Below are positions 11,619-20,976 of a stretch of DNA of 64,000 nt, one piece after another. The DNA lies in NCBI GenBank assembly GCA_036429605.1, contig JAVFKD010000002.1:1674001-1738000 (forward strand), read 5' to 3'. The translations under genes were made by a program, and so were the position numbers. Every line of letters starts with the position of its first letter. The first letter of the stretch is position 1. The stretch comes from Cladobotryum mycophilum (Eukaryota; Ascomycota; Sordariomycetes; Hypocreales; Hypocreaceae). The notes below the pieces were generated by a model. It saw only the letters and a program-made list of their open reading frames with translations, searched no databases and was not told where the DNA came from.

Positions 11619-11822
11619 GTAATGTGTATCGCATGAGCCGGTGCCCTCTCCTCTTCTTCCATCTTGACACTGTCTGTCAGTCTGTCTGTCTGTCAACAGT
11701 AATGTCAAGTTGGAAGAAGGGAGTGTGGCTGAGAATATACGGCCCTGAACTTGATCTGGATAATACCAGCGAAAGGATCATGCTCCCCCTTCCCATTGCT
11801 GGCAACATCCTAACTTGAGCAG
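11619..11822 (+). other. 5'-UTR intron carrying the TPP riboswitch
   Basis: A probable leader intron runs from a GTAATGT donor at 11619 to the acceptor GAGCAG ending at 11822, with a CTAAC branch site near 11810. The same heptamer GTAATGT recurs at 11699, giving a second potential donor. The THI4 start codon lies 8 nt after the acceptor. Two donors in a riboswitch intron match the arrangement known for thiamine genes of Neurospora, where TPP changes splice-site choice. The splicing itself is inferred. Confidence 0.7.
11713..11794 (+). promoter_or_regulatory. TPP (thi-box) riboswitch
   Basis: The universal thi-box segments are present in order. GGCTGAGA (11727-11734) is the pyrimidine-binding helix motif. 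It is followed by CCTGAACTTGATCTGG and then ATAATACCAGCGAAAGGA, the pyrophosphate-binding arm. A P1 stem can form between GAAGGGAG (11716-11723) and the CTCCCCCTT stretch (about 11783-11791). Its position inside the leader intron of THI4, between two possible donors and the acceptor, fits splicing-based repression by thiamine pyrophosphate. Confidence 0.95.
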
Positions 11823-11829
11823 ATACATC

Positions 11830-12850
11830 ATGACTCCTCCGGCCGCCGTTTCTCCAACTCAGCGAATCGCTGATCTCGTCACCCCGGCTTCCAAGTTGGC
11901 TGTCAAGGAACCTTCCAAGACCAAGACCGTTGATGAAATGCTCGGACAATGGGATACCTTCAGCTTTGCCCCCATCCGTGAGAGCCAGGTCTCCCGTGCC
12001 ATGACCCGTCGCTACTTTGAGGATCTGGACCGCTACGCAGAGTCCGACATTGTCATCATCGGCGCTGGTTCCTGTGGTCTCAGCACTGCCTACGTTCTGG
12101 GCAAGCAGCGTCCCGACCTCAAGATCGCCATCATTGAGGCATCCGTCTCCCCTGGTGGGGGCGCCTGGTTGGGTGGCCAGCTCTTCTCCGCCATGGTGAT
12201 GCGCAAGCCCGCCGATGCTTTCCTCCGCGAAATTGGCGTCCCCTACGAGGACGAAGGAAACTATGTCGTTGTCAAGCATGCTGCGCTCTTCACCTCGACC
12301 ATCATGTCCCAGGTGCTTCAGCTACCTAACGTGAAGCTCTTCAACGCCACCTGTGTCGAGGACCTCATCACCCGCCCCTCCGCCGATGGTGGCGTCCGCA
12401 TCGCTGGTGTGGTGACCAACTGGACCTTGGTCTCTATGCATCACGACGACCAGTCCTGCATGGACCCCAACACTATCAACGCCCCTCTTGTGATTTCGAC
12501 AACCGGCCATGATGGTCCCATGGGTGCCTTTTGCGTCAAGCGCCTCGTCAGCATGGGAACTATCGATAAACTTGGTGGCATGCGCGGTCTTGACATGAAC
12601 AGCGCTGAGGACGCCATCGTCAAGAACACTCGTGAGGTCGTCCCTGGACTTATTGTCGGTGGAATGGAATTGTCGGAAATCGACGGTGCCAACCGAATGG
12701 GTATGAAAAAAACCTTCCACTTACATATCGGGGGTATGATGGCTAACATGATCAGGCCCAACCTTTGGTGCCATGGCCCTCAGCGGCGTCAAGGCTGCCG
12801 AAGAGGCTCTCAAGATCTTTGAGACTCGTCGCAAGGAAAACGCTTTCTAA
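11830..12850 (+). CDS. THI4: thiamine thiazole synthase
   Basis: Exons 11830-12700 and 12756-12850 encode 321 aa. The protein makes the thiazole half of thiamine (adenylated thiazole) from NAD and glycine. Fungal enzymes give up the sulfur of an active-site Cys and so act once. The Rossmann motif IIGAGSCGLS, the GGGAWLGGQ loop, the sulfur-donor Cys210 in DQSCMDPN and the GGMEL and MGPTFGAM blocks are all present, so it should be the Cys-dependent suicide type. The intron begins GTATGA and ends ATCAG. Codon choice is strongly C-ending, as expected of a highly expressed gene. Control is by the TPP riboswitch in the leader intron. It is probably independent of the sugar-phosphate cluster next door. 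Confidence 0.98.
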
Positions 12851-13248
12851 GGTGGAATGCATATTGCAAAGTAGGACGATGAAAATGTGCCAACTTGAAG
12901 GATATGGACTTTTTCCTAGGTGCTCATTCATGTCATTGACTCTAAATTGTGTCAACCTACCTAAAAAATCACATCAAATAGTAGTTGCTAGCTAGAATGG
13001 ATGCGATATTGCAACTAAGTGGAGACTTGATAACTTAAATTGCCGTGATAATAGCCTATTAAGCATGATACCACTAAACCGCCATCATGGCAGCAATACT
13101 GTTCAATACCCATGGGAAACTTTCATTCAACATGTCGATATTTGTTTCTCGTAACTACCACACTGGTTCTAGATGCCCCCAAGACTCTGATATCATGGTG
13201 TATATGAATGCAACGACGCTCCGATGTAAACTCCTCGCTAAACATTAT
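12851..13248. other. intergenic between convergent genes
   Basis: About 400 bp between the 3' ends of THI4 and the HyuA-DUF917 gene. Nothing but the two 3' flanks is recognisable. Confidence 0.5.
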
Positions 13249-16200
13249 TCATGCCCCAAATTCGTCAATAACACTTTGTGACTGCGTAAACTCATTATCA
13301 ACTCCGACGACAGGCATGTCAAAGCCAAACCCTTCCGGTCCACCAACTTTGATGCCCTTCTCAGTCTTCCACAGCGGATGTGCAGGAAGCGCGATAACGT
13401 TGACGTGCAGACCGTATCGGAGATCCTGCGAACCGATAGCCTCGCCGTCTTGGCCCAAGATGGATATGAGATCCGGTACTGTGCACACAATCTCCTGTGA
13501 TGCCTCGGATCTTTCCGAGTCGGTAAGAGCAGCGTACAGGTATTCGTTCTGGAAAGGAATGACCATGTAGCGATCGCTTGGTACGATGCGCGCTCTGCTA
13601 CCGGCCGTCGAACCTCGCTCATCGGCGCTTAGGGGTGCTAAGAGGACAGAGCCCATGGTGTAGCCTCCGCCAAGATGGCGACGAACATCGACAATCTTGC
13701 CGGTAAACAAAAGTTTTCCAGCAGAGACAGCAAACTATAAGACGAGTATCAGTATGAAAAATGAGCTCATGATAGAAGAATATCGATTCACTTACTATGG
13801 CGTCTATATAACTTGTCTTGTGCCGCCTGGCTTGGTGAACAGCTCGACCCAGATACCAAGCTTGGGATATGGTGTTTGGAATGGCATACTGTTTCACCAC
13901 CGAACCAGGCAGAGGTACCGAGCATGCAGCGCAGCCCAGACCAAGCTCTATTGCGGCTGTTCGCAAAATTGCCTCCAACCGTTTCGGAGTATCCGTGTTC
14001 TAGTGAGTGCCTTCATTAGTACCACGATTCGATGACTGGGCAGAGCTCTGCACATACCATGACCACATTGACATTATTTCGAGCATCTGTAAGTACACAA
14101 GGGACTAGCGAATGGCCATAAACACTAAAGGTGACTTGGAATGTCGTCAGCATGCATCCATGAAAGCGGCCACCTTAAGGGTAGCTTACCGTGATACATG
14201 GTCGGATAGGCTCTCCCCATGGCATCGCCGTCAACAATGGGCACGTCGAAGTGAACGCTCGTAGGAAAAGAGGACATTCCGTTACCACCGCCACTGATAG
14301 TGTTTAGCCAAACTTCTTCCACCTGGGGGATTCAATCATAAAACACTTACATTTCATCGGGGAGCAGGGCATCGATGGGTTTGCCGGCAATTCTTGCGAC
14401 AGCCTCGATGCCGCTGGGAATCTCGTTGCCTCCCGAAAGCCTCTCATTAAGCACACTTGGACTTCCGTACCATGAGCCAAAGCAAACAGAGTCGCTATCC
14501 TTGAGTGACTTTGGCGAAATGACCCTCATCTTCCCCTTTCCACCGTTCCGAAGTGAGCGCAGACCCTTGAGGAATTCGTAGTGCGTTGGGCCTCCGCCCC
14601 CTGTTCCAAGGACGCCGCATCCCGTCGATATTAGTTCCAAGTCGACCTCTGAGACGTACCAGGTACCGCCTCGTACATCTGGGCGATATAGTTCCAGATC
14701 GATATTTTGGGATGGCTTGGTGGTAGGTTCGAGGGCATTTGGAATGCTGATCTTTTGACTCTCTGCCTCTTCCCTATGGAAACGAACATCTTCGTCCGGT
14801 ATAGGTGAGGGGGAGGCGTGAGCTCATCTGGAATCGCAAGCTTGCCAACAGCTCTGACCTGAATTCTGATGGTAACCTTGGACATGTATTGAAGGGGCAT
14901 TTTGTTGATTTCCACAATTTGAACGCCATCTGGGGCAGCACCCTTTTCGATAGCTAGCTCAATCGCCCTCTTGCATGCCGCATCGAGTATGTCCTTCTCC
15001 TGCTTCCCCTCGAGAATCTCCACAGTATCAACCTCGCCTGAGACTTTGGCAATTGCGGCACCCACAGCGTTAGCCGCCCCTTGATGAATCGGATGAATGC
15101 ACTTGTCCACTCCGTCCAAGTCTTCTGTTATCAACAAGGCACCGCCGCCCACCAGCAGAACGTGAACTGGGGCAGAGGACACCTTCATTTTATCGATTAC
15201 CTTTTCTAGCATCCCCTTGATTTCACTGTTGGCCTTGCTGATGGTCGACTCCGGAATGTCCTTCATGAGAGAGGCATCTCCAAGCTCTGCTTTGCCTTGC
15301 GCAACAACTATATCGGTCGCTGTTAATGTTGCGCCCCCAAATACTCTGGCCTGCTCGCATATGAAGTGACCCACGGAGCCTGGGCCAACACTGACTGTGC
15401 CATCGGACTGAACCTGGACTTTGCTACCGCCGCCCAAGCCTATTGAAACAACCTCGGGCATGGAGAATGCAGTCCGCACGCCTCCAATCTCTACAAATCC
15501 CGGTGCCTGTCGAGGAAACCCGGATGGTAAGAGCGAGCACACATCGGTTGTAGTACCTCCAATATCTACCACGAGGATTTGGGGCTCGACAGAATTGAGG
15601 CTGTTGCTATTTGACACAGTTTGCAATTTGCTGTTGTTATTGTCAATGCCGGCGAGAAAAGCAGCGCCAGTCATGCTGTTCGTGGGACCACTCGCAAATG
15701 TTTTTATCGGGTACTCGGCCGCTGTCTCGGCATCGATGAGGGTACCGTCGTTTTGCGAAAGAAACAAGGGACACGCAAGCCTTAGGCGGACCATGGCCCG
15801 CTTAAAGCTATTCTTGACCTTGTGGCCGGTCCTGAGGATGGCGGCATTTAGTATCGTGGCATTCTCCCGTTCGAGGAAGCCGGTGGGACCAATGTCGTGG
15901 GAGCAGACGACGCTTAGCTCAGGGGCTTCCTCGAGAATTATTTTCTTGCATGTCTCTTCGTGAATGCCTTGGTGATCGAGGGGAGAGAATATGCCGACAA
16001 GGGCGATGACGTTTATGCCAGAGATGGCAACTTCACGAGCCGCACTGCGGATCTGGTCAGGGTTCAGGGGAGCAATCTCTCGCCCATCCATTTCGAGACC
16101 TCCATCCAGATAGTAAACACCGCCATCAAGAATGGTTTGAAGGCCGGCAGGGAAATCAGAAAAGGGCGGGATCTCTTTTGTAAAGGGGCCACAGAGGCGG

Positions 16201-16481
16201 AAGACGGCAACTCGGTCGAGTCTCCTGCTGTCGGCTTCTATGAGGGCGTTGATAAAGTGCGTTGTGCCGATGGTGACGCTCAAGACACGGCGTTTGTCGA
16301 CCTTGGACTGTAAGAGGATCTCCCGAATGGCGGCTTCTATACCGCTCGTGATGTCGGGTGTGGTCGTGGCTTTGTATGATGCCAAAACACCTCTCCCAGG
16401 CTGCTCCGAAGCCTTGATATCGAGTATAGCGGCATCGGTATTGGTACCACCAACATCCACTCCAATGCGATAAAGAGACAT
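13249..16481 (-). CDS. hydantoinase/oxoprolinase (HyuA-type)-DUF917 fusion protein, with apparent frameshift
   Basis: Five exons read right to left: 16481-14351, 14293-14190, 14104-14058, 13999-13796 and 13734-13249. Together they give 990 aa if one missing base is allowed for. The N-terminal HyuA part has the ATPase-like motifs GVDVGGTNTDAA and VVDIGGTTTDVC and GLGGGSKV. The C-terminal part is a DUF917 domain (STGCGVLGTGGGGP, then PGSVVKQYAI). Members act on cyclic amides such as hydantoins or 5-oxoproline, or are of unknown specificity. Within exon 1 the frame shifts at a run of five G at 14809-14813 (C on the coding strand). The sequence before it and after it each read as good protein, and one more C would join them. 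As read, translation stops at 14631 after 616 aa. The divergent NCS1 transporter suggests uptake and breakdown of a nucleobase- or hydantoin-like compound. Confidence 0.88.
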
Positions 16482-17780
16482 GTCGAAGGTATTGGTGGGA
16501 TTACTTTTCAGACGGTTTTTACCTCGGTCCCCTTGAGAGTGGGCGAATGATGAGTTATGAGTAGTGTTTGACAGTGACAGTGGCAGTGAGGGTTATTCTT
16601 TCAATTGACTAGGTAGTGTTATTTTGGATCCCAGTCTCTTTGGATTCTTCATCGTTCGTTATCAATATTATAAATTTCAGATAAAGAACTGTGAACTGTG
16701 GAAAGCAATGAAAATGGTCGGAGCGACGGGTGGACAAGTGGAGATGATTCATTCATTCACGGAGGAGATGCTTAGTTTGTGTTGATCTATTACGTCTAAC
16801 CTTTAGCCTCTTTTCCGTTGTATGCATGCCATAATAACATTAGCGGAGGCGAATACTGGGTAACAGTCACTCTTCGGCTAAAGTCGCAAGCGAACCCTGT
16901 TTACCACACCGACACTCGGCTCATGTTTCGTACGACACCACCATGGTTCTTTCTTAAAGCAAGCCTTGCTCGATCTCGTGATGTATCGTAATGTCTCGTT
17001 TCCTGTTCCTGTTCCTGTTCCTGTTTTCTTGGTCGGTCTGGTGGGGGTGGAACATGCATCGGCCAACTTGCCCACAGCAACAAGGAGTTTGCCGACGGCC
17101 GGACCATGTTTCATTGTCCCAGCTGAAGGGGTTCGCCGAAACGGTCTCGAATCGGGTGAGCGAGTGAGCTTCGGCAATCTGCGTGTCCTTGTCATTTCTA
17201 TCCTCGAGCAACCCATCCTGCACCACCACAAAATCGATGAATATATGATGCTCGATACACATTTTCGAAGGCATCATAAGGATTTGATATATAGCCAACG
17301 AGTAACCTACCTATACCCGAGGGCTCATATACAGAGCGGGGACAAGCAACGGAATTAACTTTGAATTTGGTTTAGACCAGGCCATAAGGCAATGAATCTA
17401 ACCCCAAGTGCTGACCCTCTGACTGAGTCGAGCGCCCGCGGAATTTCCAAGCAAGGGGAATGAAATGTACGTACTCTCGCGTACTCTGGTACTTGATGTT
17501 GGCTTGGAACCATTAGTAGTAGGAAAGAGAAAGAGGGAAAGAGAAAAAAACCATCATCGGCCTCCACATCCATCTTCTTCTCCCCCAAACCTTCTCCCCC
17601 CGTGCGTGTGTGTGTGGTTCTAATGCAATAATTACTCACGAGATCCATGACATTTGGATCTTCACAGACCGTATTGAACCGGTTAATTCCTTCTCGCACC
17701 GTCTATCGGCATACTCGCCCCCACTCCTCCGGATCTAGCTCCCGTACCGTTGCGCAACTAACGTGGGAAGAAACGCGACG
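16482..17780. promoter_or_regulatory. shared divergent promoter region of HyuA-DUF917 and NCS1 genes
   Basis: About 1.3 kb lies between the divergent start codons. Short open frames here are not convincing. Several TCGGC/GCCGA-containing words occur between 16870 and 17175, which could be zinc-cluster sites, but no clear spaced palindrome stands out. A CCTGTT repeat lies near 17001-17025. Confidence 0.4.
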
Positions 17781-19948
17781 ATGGATGTTCGAGGCATCAT
17801 CAGACGCGTAGAATTGCCCTACGTGTCTCAATGGATTGTATGTCCTTTGTCGCATCGCACATGTCCACATGGCTTTCGGAACCGGATTGTTAATTAATGT
17901 CTTTGTCAACGTTTAGAACGATGACATTAGGCCTGTCGAGTCTGAGAGACGGACATGGACATTCCGAACGTTCCACAATTACTGTATGTGTCATGGATCC
18001 CATCCAAAACGTTGACTCGATCATACAGTATTGACAAAATTGCCAAAGGGCTACTGATTAATTGCAACATTGCGACGTTTCTTACCGGCAGTGCGCTCAT
18101 CCCATTGGGCTTGAACTGGTGGCAGGCCATCATCGGTAAGGCAATGCGTCAGCTCTTCAGCTGGACATTCTTCTAACGTAATCTCAGCTATCGTTATTGG
18201 GAACATTATCGCTACAACCGCGCTTGTGTTGAGCTCCCTGGCTGGAGCTTACTACCACAGTGAGCCCTTTATCCATCCCTACCAGGATCATTCCGGGTGA
18301 AACCCCAATGTCCGTCCTAACAACAAGGTCGCAGTCGGATTTTCTGTATACAGTCGTGCAGTATGGGGCCTCTGGGGCGCCCAGTTTGCGATATGGAACC
18401 GCATCTTTTTGTGTCTTGGTAAGCGGTCATGGATATGCATCTGAAGCCTAATGTTTTTTCTTCTTTACTAACCCTACGGTGTAGTTTGGTTAGTTATTCG
18501 GCTTGCACGAAAACTGTTTATACTCTTTCGTAGTTCGTGTTTGAAGCTGACAGGCAATGTAGGTATGGTTTTCAGTCATGGGTTGGAGGCCAATGCCTTG
18601 AACTCATCCTCCTATCTTGGGATCCCAACTATGAGAAGCACATCCCCAACACCATCCCGGAAAGTACCGGCATGACTTCCGCTCAGTTTCTGTGCTACTT
18701 CATCTTTTGTATCATCAGCTTGCCATTCATATGGATCAAGCCACACCGTCTCGAGGGGTTCTTTTATTTTGCCAGCGTAGTAACCATGGTCTTCTTCGTG
18801 ACCTTGCTTATTTGGGCTTTAGCAACAATGGGATCGGATGGCTTTGGTAGCACCCTCGATTCCGGCTCTGCTATTCCTGCCACCGGTGGACCCATGAGCG
18901 TTGCGTGGCTTATGATATACGGCATCATGTCTACTGTCGGATCTATTGCTGCTGGGATCCTTAACCAGAATGATTATGCTCGACTATCGAAGCGACCAAG
19001 CCACGCTATCTGGGGGCAGGCTCTCCCTTATCCAATCTACAGTATTTTTGCCTCGATTCTTGGTATTCTTGTCGTCGCGGCGACACAGAAACGCATGGGT
19101 GGCGAGGCTATTTGGAACCCACCCACTCTTTTTGTCCGCCTCTTGGAAAAGGACGACAGCGCTGGAACACGTGCTGCACTCTTCTTTGCGGGATTTGCTT
19201 TGTGCATTTCCCAGTTGGGAAGTAGTATTCCCGGTAATGCATTGGCTGGTGGAATCGACATCTCGTCGGTGTTCCCCAAGTACATCAACATCCGGAGGGG
19301 TGCCTACATCACTGCCATCCTAAGCCCCATCGTCAACCCCTGGAGACTAGTGAACACGGCAACGGTATTTCTTACCGTCTTGTCCAGCTACGGCGTCTTT
19401 CTTGCGCCAATGACGGGACTTATGGTATCGCACTATCTCATCGTCAACAAGCGGAAGCTCAAGATTGATGACCTGTACCGCGGGAACAGCGATAGCATTT
19501 ACTGGTATACGTGGGGAGTCAATTTCCGTGCCCCAGTGGCGGTATGTATCTCTTTTTTACGTAAATTGTGTTGTATAGAGTATGCAAGCTGATGATGATA
19601 TACATATAGTGGGTCATTGGAGTCGCGCCGTGTCTGCCGGGCTTCATTGCGGCTGTCAACACGTCGGTCAAGGTTCCGGATGGAGTGACGGAGCTATACT
19701 ACCTTAATTACCTGTACGGCTTCCTATCAAGTGCCCTTGTATATGCAGTGCTGCATTGGATCTTCCCTTCCAAGGATGTGGATGCATTCGTGCGAGACCC
19801 CAGGAGTGCACAGGAGGTTCAGCAGTGGTACCAGGAACGCTGGGAGGTGCAGCTGTCACAAACGTCTCATATGCTGGAGGAAAACGGCTCGTCCAATGAG
19901 TTTCCACCCTCGGAAAAGGAAGTCAGGTATACATCTAGTGCAGTGTAA
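17781..19948 (+). CDS. NCS1 family nucleobase/allantoin/hydantoin-type transporter
   Basis: Eight exons close in frame to 562 aa: 17781-17837, 17917-17983, 18049-18135, 18188-18259, 18335-18418, 18485-18488, 18563-19541 and 19610-19948. The sequence is a fungal Fur-type NCS1 symporter: WTFRTFHNYW, LTGSALIPLGLNWWQAII, VWYGFQSWVGGQ, PFIWIKPHRLEGFFYFASVV, GILNQNDYARL and NPWRLVNTA are family landmarks spread over about 12 membrane segments. NCS1 proteins import uracil, allantoin, uridine, thiamine precursors or hydantoins. Exon 6 is only 4 nt (TTTG) yet is needed to keep the conserved VWYG. The gene starts head to head with the HyuA-DUF917 gene, so a hydantoin- or pyrimidine-breakdown substrate is likely. 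Plasma membrane. Confidence 0.92.
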
Positions 19949-20976
19949 AGGCAGGGGGTGTGTCGGCTATCGCTTCCATGTAGGGACTGGGTATCTACTG
20001 GGTATCTATATTGGCGTTTATTTTTCCCTTTTTTTATATAAAATCAACTTATTGGCTCGCTCGCATGACTTTTCCAGGCCCATCACATGGGAACAGACTA
20101 GGTAGCTGCGTGATTGATGATTGGTCTGCTCGGACTGCATGTTCCGCCCTTGATGAGGAGGTTTGATGTGGACTCGATACGACTGTATATATATTATGAA
20201 TGGAGCACTAAAGGGGGCGAGATATTTATGCAAGCGGGATACGGGACAAATGCTAGCAGAGTACGGAGTATATGATGATGAAAGTAATCGATAGAGGTAG
20301 AATCGTCGACGTTGTTACGCTGTACTGTCCTTCATTCTTCACATGCTTATTGCTTTCTTTTCTCAATGCAAATTTTATTTTATTTTCTTTCTTCTCCCTA
20401 TTTTATTTCCTTATTTCATTCTAATCGGCGAATGACAGGGCCTCCCTGACAACGCTGACCAACTCCGTCACTCGCTGGTGTCACGTTATTCGTTTCTCTA
20501 ACCCCCTTTGGAATAAATCCATCTTGGGGTTCCACGAAGGTAGCGTAAAATTCATTCCCCGCGCGCCTCTCGGCCAACTTTTTTTCGTTTCCAATCTATC
20601 GTGCATGCAATCATCCTGATCTTCGGAACGGTATCTCTGCCCCCTCCCTCCACCCACCCCCAGCCCTCTTGGAAGCTTGCTTTGCTTGGCCGTCTGTTCG
20701 CCGAGTCTTGTGTCTCGCTCTCTTTCTCTCTCTCCGCCCATTGAAAGCTACAGGTAGTTGTACGCTGTTCAAATTCCCGGTGTCCTTGTTCCCACACCGA
20801 AGACAGCCCCGGGGCGCGTCTATCATCAAGGGGGAGTGAGTGAGTGAGTGAGTGAGTTGATCGGACGGAGTGAGTTGGTTGTTTGATTGGACCCGGGCTG
20901 GACTGGCCTCTCTCTCTCCTGGGGCGGGTCTGTCTTGGAGAGGGGAGAGAGAGTAAGTGAGGAGAAGCTGGAGACT
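19949..20976. other. intergenic, promoter of Zn2Cys6 regulator
   Basis: No gene seen. There are T-rich tracts around 20350-20410, a CT-rich leader, and a tetranucleotide (GAGT)n array at about 20834-20858 just upstream of the regulator's start. One TACGGAGTA motif lies at 20262-20270. Confidence 0.5.
20834..20858. repeat. (GAGT)n microsatellite
   Basis: About six copies of GAGT in the 5' leader of the Zn2Cys6 regulator. Length variation between strains would be expected. Confidence 0.8.

Noticed and set aside
14735..14890. an intron instead of a frameshift in the HyuA-DUF917 gene
   Set aside because: The GT..AG pairs tried (lengths about 60, 69, 76 and 85 nt) have the wrong length modulo three, and the sequence on both sides of the five-C run reads as continuous protein.
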